From Sphingobacterium athyrii (GTDB taxonomy: Bacteria; Bacteroidota; Bacteroidia; Sphingobacteriales; Sphingobacteriaceae), in contig NZ_QCXX01000002.1 of NCBI RefSeq assembly GCF_003071065.1, forward strand, positions 372,001 to 436,000: DNA of 64,000 bases, read 5' to 3'. Positions 18,702 to 26,169 of the stretch are shown here, piece by piece; the first letter of the stretch is position 1; every line of letters begins with the position of its first letter. Both the position numbers and the translations under genes were made by a program. The notes beneath the pieces were generated by a model. The model had not been told where the DNA came from. It made no database searches and saw nothing but the letters and a program-made list of their open reading frames with translations.

Positions 18702-19331
18702 ATGGAAGTAAAAAAAGCCGAATTCGTGTGTAGCAACACGAGAGTTGACAAATTACCTGCGCCAAATTTGCCTGAGTACGCCTTTATAGGCCGTTCTAAT
18801 GTAGGTAAATCTTCTTTGATCAATGCAATGACAAATAAGAAGGGGCTTGCCAAAACCTCTCAAAAACCCGGTAAGACTCAGTTGATCAATCATTTTATTA
18901 TAGATGACACCTGGTATCTGGTCGATTTACCCGGTTATGGATTCGCTAAGGCGTCCAAAACAAGTCGTAATGAATGGGAAAAATTCATTCGCAGATACCT
19001 CACGCATAGAGACAATTTACAATGTGTATTTGTTTTGGTAGACAGTCGTCTCGAACCACAGAAGATCGACCTTGATTTCTGTTATTGGTTGGGTGAATGC
19101 GGTTTACCCTTTATGTTGGTCTTTACCAAAGCAGACAAACAATCAGCAGTAAAATCTGATGCGAATATTGCAAAATTTAAAAAAGAGCTGTTGCAATGGT
19201 TTGAGGAGGTGCCGCCGATCTTTTTGACCTCGGCTGAGAAGAAAGTCGGTCATGAGTCGATTCTGGAAACCATTGATGACGTCAATCGCCGATTTGTGGG
19301 GCCTGAGCCGGAAGAAAGAATGCCGTTTTAA
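18702..19331 (+). CDS. yihA: ribosome biogenesis GTP-binding protein YihA/YsxC (EngB)
   Basis: A 209-residue GTPase needed for maturation of the large ribosomal subunit. G-motifs in order: G1 GRSNVGKSSL (about 28-37), the switch I region around KTSQKPGKTQ, G3 DLPGYGFAK (about 73-81), G4 TKAD (about 140) and G5 near TSAEKK (about 172). The length matches YihA/YsxC. The start at 18702 (MEVKKAEF) is preferred over the ATG 15 nt upstream because a perfect -7 element lies between them. The gene appears monocistronic, with the prenyltransferase gene 98 nt downstream on the same strand. Confidence 0.96.
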   Translation: MEVKKAEFVCSNTRVDKLPAPNLPEYAFIGRSNVGKSSLINAMTNKKGLAKTSQKPGKTQLINHFIIDDTWYLVDLPGYGFAKASKTSRNEWEKFIRRYLTHRDNLQCVFVLVDSRLEPQKIDLDFCYWLGECGLPFMLVFTKADKQSAVKSDANIAKFKKELLQWFEEVPPIFLTSAEKKVGHESILETIDDVNRRFVGPEPEERMPF

Positions 19332-19429
19332 GTAGTTCAAAAAATTAAAATTCGTTAACATCATGGCATGGTCAACCTGATCATTGCCCAGAGTTTGGCG
19401 AACGTTTTAAAATCCATTAAGATCACCGC

Positions 19430-20284
19430 ATGAAGAAGTATCTTTCTTTAGTTTTGTTTGCACACAGTGTATTTGCATTGCCATTTGCCCTTATAGGCTT
19501 CTTTTTGGCCCTGCATACCACTGAATATACCTTTTCCTGGAAACTGTTGCTATTGATGTTATTGTGCATGGTAACGGCCCGGAATGCAGCCATGGCCTTC
19601 AATCGGTATTTGGATCGGGACATTGATGCCATTAATCCCAGGACGGCAATGCGTGATATTCCGGCAGGGAAGATTTCAGCCCGGAATGCACTGATCTTTA
19701 CCATAGTCAATTGCTTACTTTTTGTCATGGCGACTTATTTTATAAATTCCCTGTGCTTTATGCTGTCGCCCATTGCACTCTTCGTTGTGCTTTTTTATTC
19801 TTACACCAAACGCATTACACCGTTGTGCCATTTGGTCCTTGGTGCGGGGCTGGGTTTAGCACCAATAGGGGCATATTTGGTGATCACGGGACAATTTGCA
19901 ACTGTCCCTGTTCTGTACGGCTTTGCTGTATTGACCTGGGTAAGTGGCTTTGATATTATTTACGCATTGCAGGATGAGGCCTTTGACCGGGCGAATAAGC
20001 TGAACTCCATTCCGGTATGGTTGGGAACAAAAGGAGCGATGCGGGTATCCGAATGTTTACACGTGTTGTCTTTTATATTTGTTTTAATACCAGCGTTTTT
20101 AATGCCTGTCGGCTGGATTTATTATTTAGGTGTGGTTTTCTATGGTGGGTTGTTGATCTATCAGCATACGCTGTTTTCGTCGACAAATCTAAGTCGCGTA
20201 AACCGCGATTTTATGACCACCAATGGTTACGCTTCCGTCATCTTTGCGGTCTTTTATCTTTTGGATATCTGGTTGATAAAATAA
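19430..20284 (+). CDS. UbiA family prenyltransferase, MqnP-like
   Basis: A 284-residue integral membrane enzyme with eight to nine helices that joins a polyprenyl chain to an aromatic ring. Both Asp-rich motifs that bind the prenyl diphosphate through Mg are present: NRYLDRDID (about 63-71) and DEAFDRANK (about 183-191). The context FNRYLDRDIDAINPRTAMRD and the short length are like the UbiA homologues of the futalosine menaquinone route (MqnP) and 4-hydroxybenzoate prenyltransferases. Sphingobacteria make menaquinone and lack ubiquinone, so a menaquinone role is more likely. No other men or mqn gene is in the window. A perfect palindromic terminator follows. Confidence 0.88.
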   Translation: MKKYLSLVLFAHSVFALPFALIGFFLALHTTEYTFSWKLLLLMLLCMVTARNAAMAFNRYLDRDIDAINPRTAMRDIPAGKISARNALIFTIVNCLLFVMATYFINSLCFMLSPIALFVVLFYSYTKRITPLCHLVLGAGLGLAPIGAYLVITGQFATVPVLYGFAVLTWVSGFDIIYALQDEAFDRANKLNSIPVWLGTKGAMRVSECLHVLSFIFVLIPAFLMPVGWIYYLGVVFYGGLLIYQHTLFSSTNLSRVNRDFMTTNGYASVIFAVFYLLDIWLIK

Positions 20285-20300
20285 ACGTTTTAGCATAAAA

Positions 20301-20341
20301 TAAGAAAGGCTTTAGGAATTCCTAAAGCCTTTCTTATTTTT
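20301..20341. terminator. 36-nt perfect palindromic terminator
   Basis: 20301-20336 is a perfect palindrome of two 18-nt arms with no unpaired loop (centre gaattc), followed by TTTT. It ends the prenyltransferase gene. Its T-rich tail overlaps a -7-like TATTTTTG (20335-20342) ahead of the next gene. Confidence 0.85.
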
Positions 20342-20364
20342 GTGTCTAATCCAATATGTATACG

Positions 20365-22041
20365 ATGAAGAAAAATATCCTTTTTGTTTCAATTTTATGT
20401 CTGTCATTGTCCTCTTATGCCCAGAAGCTAACGAGCTATGTGATCCAGTATAATCAAAGTTTTAATGGCAATACACCTGCCAATCAGAATGGGGTAGTGG
20501 TGTATGCCAATGTGAATGAAACGTATGTCAGCTCGGAGAAAGATCTAAAAGGACAATTATCGCCGCCCTACGAGCGTGTGTTGGTGGAGCGGTCAGCCGG
20601 AAATAACCTGCTTAAAATTGCGAAACTGAAAGATGGTTCCCTCATCCTAACAGGGGATGCTCAGGCGCTTTCCAAGCAGAAATTTACACCGACCAATGAG
20701 ACTAAGACCATTTTGGGCTATCCCTGTAAAAAGGTGGAAACCAGTATCAATTCCAATAAGATTGAGCTATGGTATACGGATAAACTAGGGGTAAAGGGAG
20801 CCCCGAGCGAACTAGGGCAGGATCTGGGGTTAGTATTGGAAGTAATCAGAAATGGCAATACAAGGACTTTCGCAACCAAAGTAGAGAAAGTCAATACAAT
20901 CCCTGATCAATTGAAGCTAAAAGGAAGCGAAAAGCGCTATGATGAACTTTCCTATAAAGACCTTATTTGGAAAAATCGTTTTATCCGGCTTCCTATCTTT
21001 CAAAAAGAGCGCATTCGTTTTTCCGAGGATGTCAAATCTGATTCAATCCTGCGTTTTGCGAATGGTACAGTCATTGTCAAGAAGGTGAAAATACCGAAAA
21101 TCAAACTTAGCGATAATGTGTTTGTTCAGCTTGTGGAGCAATCAAAAGGGGATGCCTATGACCGCACCGGATCTGTTTTTATTATCCCTGCCAATAAAGC
21201 ACAGAGCTTTTTGGATGGGATGAAAAGCGGGATGTCGACCTTGCCGAAGTATGAAAATGGTAATGGGAAAAGCTACCAAGGTGTGGTAAGGACCGCCACT
21301 TTCGAACCTATCGTTGAATTGATGCGGTTTTTTACTCCCTTTGGTGTTAAGCAGTTTAACTATCTTCAGTTAAAGGATAAGGTTTGGCAGGATTCAGTAC
21401 TTTACAGGCAGGATGTGTCGGAGCTCGCTGGGATGTTGAGCGAGCAGGAGGTATACGTAGGCGCTTTTATTGGCAACTATGATAAGAATGGTCATGAAGT
21501 TAGCGTCGAGCTCACCATTCACCCTGGTTTTGAAGCTGGATCGGAAGGAGAATTAAAAAAGACCATGTCCTTATTTACGACGACCAATGTGATGGAAATG
21601 GGCGGTCAGGAGTATGGATCCATGTTTGATCAAGATAAAGGGCTGACGCTCTCGTTTCGTTTGGATCAGGACGCTAAAAATGTACAATTACGCTATATCA
21701 CAACCGGTCATGGTGGTTGGGGAAATGGCGATGAATTTGTACCCAAAGAAAACCGTATTTTTCTAAACGATGCCCTACTGTTTAAATATACACCCTGGCG
21801 TAACGATTGCGGTTCTTACCGTCTGTCCAATCCCGCTTCGGGTAATTTTGCCACGGGATTATCTTCGTCCGATTTAAGTCGCTCCAATTGGTGTCCGGGA
21901 ACGGTTACACCTCCGATTTACATCGATTTAGGTGATTTAAAAGCTGGTGATTACAAATTGCAGGTTCAGATCCCACAAGGCGCTCCGGAGGGAACAAGTT
22001 TCAGCAGCTGGAACGTCACCGGGACCTTACTGTTCGATTAG
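20365..22041 (+). CDS. secreted PNGase F-like protein with GLPGLI-like N-terminal region
   Basis: A 558-residue exported protein. A signal peptide covers 1-19 (ending SSYAQ). Residues about 20-200 resemble the GLPGLI family (ILGYPCKKVETSINSNKIELWYTDK pattern). The C-terminal third has the hallmarks of peptide-N-glycosidase F, which removes N-glycans from asparagine: GHGGWGNGDEF near 448 holds a Glu that lines up with Glu206 of PNGase F, then WRNDCGSY near 483 and SNWCPGTV near 509. The two-domain jelly-roll arrangement would cover about 345-558. Substrates would be host or plant glycoproteins, acting in the periplasm or outside. The start is ATG 20365 (MKKNILF); the ATG at 20356 is possible. 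The gene is monocistronic between two terminators. Confidence 0.82.
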   Translation: MKKNILFVSILCLSLSSYAQKLTSYVIQYNQSFNGNTPANQNGVVVYANVNETYVSSEKDLKGQLSPPYERVLVERSAGNNLLKIAKLKDGSLILTGDAQALSKQKFTPTNETKTILGYPCKKVETSINSNKIELWYTDKLGVKGAPSELGQDLGLVLEVIRNGNTRTFATKVEKVNTIPDQLKLKGSEKRYDELSYKDLIWKNRFIRLPIFQKERIRFSEDVKSDSILRFANGTVIVKKVKIPKIKLSDNVFVQLVEQSKGDAYDRTGSVFIIPANKAQSFLDGMKSGMSTLPKYENGNGKSYQGVVRTATFEPIVELMRFFTPFGVKQFNYLQLKDKVWQDSVLYRQDVSELAGMLSEQEVYVGAFIGNYDKNGHEVSVELTIHPGFEAGSEGELKKTMSLFTTTNVMEMGGQEYGSMFDQDKGLTLSFRLDQDAKNVQLRYITTGHGGWGNGDEFVPKENRIFLNDALLFKYTPWRNDCGSYRLSNPASGNFATGLSSSDLSRSNWCPGTVTPPIYIDLGDLKAGDYKLQVQIPQGAPEGTSFSSWNVTGTLLFD

Positions 22042-22056
22042 ACTGAATGATACAGG

Positions 22057-22099
22057 TGAGGTATTGATCTTATTGAAATCAATACCTCATACTTTTTTT
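22057..22099 (+). terminator. terminator of the PNGase F-like gene
   Basis: A 12-bp perfect stem (tgaggtattgat / atcaatacctca) with a 9-nt loop, followed by a 7-T tract. Confidence 0.9.
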
Positions 22100-22126
22100 G
22101 GGGAGTACTTGGCGTGTCCCTACGTA

Positions 22127-22585
22127 TTATAGTGGATAAGCAGTTTCACTCTTTGTTTCCGATAATACAAAATAAGTCTGTACGGTATTGACCTGCGGGA
22201 GCACCGCCAGACGGTGTCTTAGAAAGATGTGATAAGCGTCCATGTCTTTGGTAGCAATACGCAACATGAAGTCATAAGATCCAGCCATCTGATAGCATTC
22301 CATAACTTCGGGAAACTTCGCCACTTCTTTTTCAAATTCGTTCAAAACCTCAAAGGTATGTGCTTTCAGGAATACCTGCGAAAATGAAATCAGTCCAATC
22401 CCGATTTTGTGCCGATCCAGGATCGCTACTGTTTTTTTGATATACCCCAGTCTTTTTAATTTTTTTACCCTTTCGTGCACTGCTGCGATTGATTTATTCA
22501 ATTCAAAGGAGAGTTCCTTATTACTTAATGAAGCATCGTGCTGTAATAAGCGCAATAATTTTAGATCGATATCGTCCAATTCCAT
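22127..22585 (-). CDS. Lrp/AsnC family transcriptional regulator
   Basis: A 152-residue regulator. The N-terminal winged HTH (about 1-60) has LDDIDLKLLRLLQHDASLSN and the recognition region NKSIAAVHERVKKLKRLGYI. The C-terminal RAM ligand-binding domain (about 68-145) holds VMECYQMAGSYDFMLRI, the usual Gly-containing effector site. Such proteins assemble as octamers and sense amino acids. The gene is divergent from the cysteine synthase-like gene, and the 161-bp region between them carries symmetric promoter elements and three TATTGAA repeats. Control of that gene, with autoregulation, is the natural inference. Confidence 0.92.
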   Translation of the reverse strand: MELDDIDLKLLRLLQHDASLSNKELSFELNKSIAAVHERVKKLKRLGYIKKTVAILDRHKIGIGLISFSQVFLKAHTFEVLNEFEKEVAKFPEVMECYQMAGSYDFMLRIATKDMDAYHIFLRHRLAVLPQVNTVQTYFVLSETKSETAYPL

Positions 22586-22605
22586 AATATGAATATTTTC
22601 GGTGT

Positions 22606-22726
22606 TGTTGCAAAATTACAATGTTGGAATGAATAATTTATTGTTAGTTATGTCTTTTTATTGAATTTTTATTGAAATTATAGTTTTGTATTGAATAATA
22701 TCTTGTTATTATCCAATTTTGCAACA
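22606..22726. promoter_or_regulatory. divergent lrp-type / cysteine synthase promoter region
   Basis: A 12-bp perfect inverted repeat, TGTTGCAAAATT (22606-22617) and its complement (22715-22726), flanks the region. The left arm contains the -7 element of the regulator gene (minus strand TAATTTTG, 22611-22618). The right arm contains CAATTTTG (22714-22721), a -7 element for the + strand gene, with TTG at 22691-22693 exactly 20 bp upstream. Between them lie three TATTGAA copies (22659-22665, 22670-22676, 22689-22695), candidates for regulator binding. Confidence 0.65.
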
Positions 22727-22746
22727 GAATAATCATTTATATAAAA

Positions 22747-23814
22747 ATGGCTGAACAAGAATTACTAAGTGCATGTTTATCGCCTGCATTGGACAAAAGA
22801 TTTAAGCATTTGTGGAGATTGGTCGGTAATACGCCAATGTTGGAATTGCAGTATACCTACAAAGGTAAGCCAGGCCGGGTGTTCGTGAAATGTGAGAATT
22901 ATAATTTAACAGGTAGTATCAAAGACAGAATGGCTTTATATATCCTGTATAAAGCATATATGAATTGCCAGATTAGACCGACGGATGTTGTTATTGAAGC
23001 TACGAGCGGAAATACAGGAATTGCTTTTTCGGCAATTGGTAAAGCTTTAGGCCATCAGGTAAAGATCATCATGCCAAATTGGTTGAGTAAAGAGCGTACC
23101 GATATTATCAGAAGCATGGGGGCTGATATTCAGCTGATCAGCAAAGAAGAAGGTGGTTTTTTGGGGAGCATTCGTTTGAGCGAAGAGCTTGCTGCCGCTG
23201 GTGGTGTTTTTCTTCCACGACAGTTTGAAAATCAATATAACGCTGAAGCACACGAGAAAACGACCGGTTATGAAATTGTGAAGCAACTGGAAGAACAGGG
23301 TTTGATCGCTGACGCCTTTGTGGCGGGAGTGGGAACCGGTGGGACCGTCATGGGTGTAGGGCGCAGCTTGCGGAAGGCGAATCCAAATGTTCGTGTACAT
23401 CCCTTGGAACCGGCAGAGAGTCCAACATTAACAACAGGACATAAAGTTGGTTCACACCGTATTCAGGGTATATCCGATGAATTTATTCCGGCAATAGTGA
23501 ATTTGGATGAACTGGATCGTGTTGTTTGTGCCAACGATGGCGATTCGATCATTATGGCCCAGAAGCTGTCAAGGCAATTGGGGCTTGCCGTTGGAATTTC
23601 CTCGGGAGCCAATGTTATTGGAGCAATTAAGTTACAACAGGAGTTAGGGGACGAAGCAGTTGTCGTCACGCTACTATGTGATGACAATAAAAAATATTTA
23701 AGTACGGATTTGGTGAAAGAAGAGCCTGTTAAACCGGGCTATTTATCCAGCGATGTTGATTTTCTGGGTTTTCAACCAATTTGTAGGCTGCCAAATCCTG
23801 TATTTGGAGCATAG
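22747..23814 (+). CDS. PLP-dependent cysteine synthase family protein
   Basis: A 355-residue fold-type II PLP enzyme. The Schiff-base lysine lies in [11 protein letters not shown] at about 60. The substrate loop is [15 protein letters not shown] at about 83-97. The phosphate-binding glycine loop is [16 protein letters not shown] near 200. These match O-acetylserine sulfhydrylase (CysK/CysM) and cystathionine beta-synthase catalytic domains. It is about 40 residues longer than CysK, with a C-terminal tail ending in a Pro/Gly-rich segment, so the exact reaction is open. Divergence from an Lrp-type regulator suggests amino acid-responsive control. The start at ATG 22747 lies 20-25 nt after the predicted transcription start. 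A terminator follows. Confidence 0.88.
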   Translation: MAEQELLSACLSPALDKRFKHLWRLVGNTPMLELQYTYKGKPGRVFVKCENYNLTGSIKDRMALYILYKAYMNCQIRPTDVVIEATSGNTGIAFSAIGKALGHQVKIIMPNWLSKERTDIIRSMGADIQLISKEEGGFLGSIRLSEELAAAGGVFLPRQFENQYNAEAHEKTTGYEIVKQLEEQGLIADAFVAGVGTGGTVMGVGRSLRKANPNVRVHPLEPAESPTLTTGHKVGSHRIQGISDEFIPAIVNLDELDRVVCANDGDSIIMAQKLSRQLGLAVGISSGANVIGAIKLQQELGDEAVVVTLLCDDNKKYLSTDLVKEEPVKPGYLSSDVDFLGFQPICRLPNPVFGA

Positions 23815-23842
23815 TAAGATTTAGTTTCATATGTTTATAGTG

Positions 23843-23876
23843 AACTCGGGGAGTGTATTGCTCCTCGGGTTTTATT
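23843..23876 (+). terminator. terminator of the cysteine synthase-like gene
   Basis: An 11-bp stem with two G-T pairs (aactcggggag / ctcctcgggtt), 7-nt loop, and a short T-rich tail. Confidence 0.7.
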
Positions 23877-23939
23877 TACACAAGAACAAATGAACAGGTC
23901 TCAAAGCAAAATAAATTATGAAAAACACATGATATTCTG

Positions 23940-25622
23940 ATGAAAACTAATTTTAAACTATTAACCCTTTTATTCCTGCTCATCTTTCCTCTTGCTATGT
24001 TTGCGCAGCAGGACAGTACGGTTAGCCCGGATGGTATCGAATTCACGGATGGTACAATCAGCCCGGATTCTTTATCTTTTGAAGAGTCACCTGACACGGT
24101 TACAGCTCAAGCTGACTCCAGTAAGACAACGGTGGCTGCCACAGCTAAAGCAGGTGGTTCGGCAGAAGGTGGAAAAAAGTCACTTTGGAGCATTTTTATC
24201 GCAGGCTTGGTCGGAGGCTTCGCGGCCTTGTTGATGCCTTGTATATTTCCGATGCTTCCTTTGACCGTAAGCTTCTTCACTAAGCAGTCCGGTAGCCGTG
24301 CCAGTGGCATTAGTAAGGCTTTATTGTACGGATTATTCATCATTGTGATCTATGTCGCTTTGGGAATGATTATTACCATTGCATTTGGTTCTGATGCACT
24401 CAATGCCCTTTCGACCAATGGGATTTTTAATTTTATTTTCTTTTTGCTGTTGGTGGTATTTGCGGCCTCATTCTTCGGTGCATTTGAAATTACCTTGCCG
24501 AGCTCTTTTGTGAATAAAATGGATGCCAAGTCGGATAAAGGTGGACTTGTAGGGCTATTTTTTATGGCATTCAGTCTGTCGTTAGTGTCGTTTTCCTGTA
24601 CGGGGCCGATTATCGGAACGCTCCTGGTGGAAGCTGCATCAAAAGGTGAACGATTGGGGCCTGCCATAGGTATGTTGGGATTCTCCATTGCCCTGGCCAT
24701 TCCATTTGGCCTATTCGCTATGTTTCCATCGATGCTTAAATCGTTGCCAAAATCAGGTGGCTGGTTGAACAGTGTAAAAGTGGTGCTTGGTTTTTTGGAG
24801 CTGGCTTTGGCATTGAAATTTTTGTCGAATGTAGATTTGGCTTACCATTGGAACTGGTTGGACAGAGAAGTATTCCTCTCCTTATGGATCGCCGTATTTG
24901 GTTTGATGGGGCTTTATCTGATCGGTAAAATTAAGTTTTCCCACGATAGCGACCTTAAATTTCTGTCTGTTCCGAGAACAATACTCGCTATTGTTGTTTT
25001 TTCCTTCGTGGTGTATATGATTCCCGGTTTATGGGGCGCTCCCTTAAAGTCTATTTCAGCCTTTTTGCCGCCATCGGCAACCCAGGATTTTGATTTATCC
25101 ACTGGAGTTGGCGGTGGTCCTGCTGCGCATACAGATGGAAAAGTCAAAAAATATGCTGAAATTTTTCACGAGCGTGGTACACCAAAAGGCTTTGATCCCT
25201 ATTATGATTACGATCAGGCTTTAGCAACTGCTAAAGAGCTTAATAAACCTGTTTTGATTGATTTTACGGGTTGGAATTGTGTTAACTGCCGTAAAATGGA
25301 GGCAAATGTATGGACAGATCCTGCGGTAGCCAAGTTGTTGAAAGAAGAGTTTGTAATGGCCGAGTTATTTGTGGATGATAAAACTGAACTGCCTGTCAAT
25401 GAGCAGATAGTTTCTACATACAGCAACAAAAAAATAAAGACTATCGGAAACAAAAACAGCGATTTTCAAGCTTCCGCATTCAATAGTAATTCGCAGCCAT
25501 TGTATGTAATTGTTGATCCGAACGGTCGGGTGCTGGTTCCTCAAAGTGGGGCAAATTACAATGTTGAAGAATACAAAGCATTTCTACAGAGCGGTGTAGA
25601 TGCATTCAAAAAGAAAAACTAA
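23940..25622 (+). CDS. DsbD-type thiol:disulfide interchange protein
   Basis: A 560-residue inner-membrane protein that carries reducing power from cytosolic thioredoxin to the periplasm. A signal peptide (1-22, ending AMFAQ) leads to a low-complexity periplasmic stretch of only about 60 residues instead of the usual alpha domain. The CcdA-like membrane domain (about 80-370, eight helices) has its Cys pair at Cys101 in LMPCIFPMLPL and Cys220 in SFSCTGPIIG. The C-terminal thioredoxin-like gamma domain (about 415-560) has Cys447-Val-Asn-Cys450 in FTGWNCVNCRKME. All four expected cysteines are present. Without a classical alpha domain, output may pass to separate proteins, as in other Bacteroidota. 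The gene is monocistronic, followed by a terminator. Confidence 0.9.
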   Translation: MKTNFKLLTLLFLLIFPLAMFAQQDSTVSPDGIEFTDGTISPDSLSFEESPDTVTAQADSSKTTVAATAKAGGSAEGGKKSLWSIFIAGLVGGFAALLMPCIFPMLPLTVSFFTKQSGSRASGISKALLYGLFIIVIYVALGMIITIAFGSDALNALSTNGIFNFIFFLLLVVFAASFFGAFEITLPSSFVNKMDAKSDKGGLVGLFFMAFSLSLVSFSCTGPIIGTLLVEAASKGERLGPAIGMLGFSIALAIPFGLFAMFPSMLKSLPKSGGWLNSVKVVLGFLELALALKFLSNVDLAYHWNWLDREVFLSLWIAVFGLMGLYLIGKIKFSHDSDLKFLSVPRTILAIVVFSFVVYMIPGLWGAPLKSISAFLPPSATQDFDLSTGVGGGPAAHTDGKVKKYAEIFHERGTPKGFDPYYDYDQALATAKELNKPVLIDFTGWNCVNCRKMEANVWTDPAVAKLLKEEFVMAELFVDDKTELPVNEQIVSTYSNKKIKTIGNKNSDFQASAFNSNSQPLYVIVDPNGRVLVPQSGANYNVEEYKAFLQSGVDAFKKKN

Positions 25623-25643
25623 CCATCGTCATATTCTAATTTT

Positions 25644-25678
25644 ATCCTCCTTGCTGTTTGCAAGGGGGATTTTTTTTG
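25644..25678 (+). terminator. terminator of the DsbD-like gene
   Basis: An 11-bp stem with one mismatch (atcctccttgc / gcaagggggat), 5-nt loop, and an 8-T tract. Confidence 0.85.
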
Positions 25679-25811
25679 TGTAAACCTTAGTTTTTCGACC
25701 ATGCAATGCTTCTTAATATCATACTTTTCTAGGGATTCTTTCGGTCACCATCGAGTTCGCTTCGCCAACGCTTCGGCACAGTGTCGTATCTACTTCACCC
25801 TAAAGTCGGGG

Positions 25812-25855
25812 TGAATCCGTATTGAGTCCATGATGAGTCCGTGTTGAGTCCGAGT
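25812..25855 (+). repeat. 11-bp tandem repeat array A (4 units)
   Basis: Four units with exact 11-bp period start at 25812, 25823, 25834 and 25845. The core is TGARTCC followed by four variable bases. The first unit has TGAATCC, the other three TGAGTCC. Confidence 0.8.
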
Positions 25856-25917
25856 CTAGGACGCATTTATCAGATACTCATGGCGTAGTAATCACGCTCA
25901 CACCTGGTAGCAGAGGC

Positions 25918-25983
25918 GAATCTGTCCCAAATCTGTCCCGAATCAGATACAAATATGCCCCGAATAACTCCCCGAACTTGGAG
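25918..25983 (+). repeat. degenerate 11-bp tandem repeat array B (about 6 units)
   Basis: Units of 11 bp start at 25918, 25929, 25940, 25951, 25962 and 25973. The first two differ by one base (GAATCTGTCCC, AAATCTGTCCC). The later ones are increasingly diverged but keep the RAAT start and mostly a C-run end. Confidence 0.65.
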
Positions 25984-26102
25984 TCAGTGAGGGTTAAAGT
26001 TTTTGGGGTTTTTCGCCAAGCCGAACCGCAATCGGATAAATCGACAAAGAAAGATGGGGAAATACCGCGGGATAAGGATCAAATGGGAGACGCTATAAAT
26101 AA

Positions 26103-26140
26103 GAAAAAAGGCCCTGTCATTCTCTCGATTGACAGGGCCT
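26103..26140 (-). terminator. terminator of the DUF5686 gene
   Basis: An 11-bp perfect stem (26109-26119 with 26130-26140) with a 10-nt loop. On the minus strand it is followed by a T6 tract. Confidence 0.9.
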
Positions 26141-26169
26141 CAAATTATAATATAAATTTACGGAAACTA

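Larger units (their letters stand above)
25679..26102. other. intergenic region with repeats, no gene seen
   Basis: About 420 bp between the DsbD-like gene and the terminator of the DUF5686 gene. It holds a small hairpin (TTCACCC 25794-25800 / GGGTGAA 25809-25815) and two arrays of 11-bp units listed separately. The motif ATCAGATAC occurs between the arrays (25869-25877) and again inside array B. Its look differs from the AT-rich intergenic regions elsewhere in the window. Frames that run through it have no coding character. Confidence 0.65.

Noticed and set aside
25812..25983. CRISPR array
   Set aside because: Units of 11 bp without spacers are far from the repeat-spacer pattern, and no cas gene is present.
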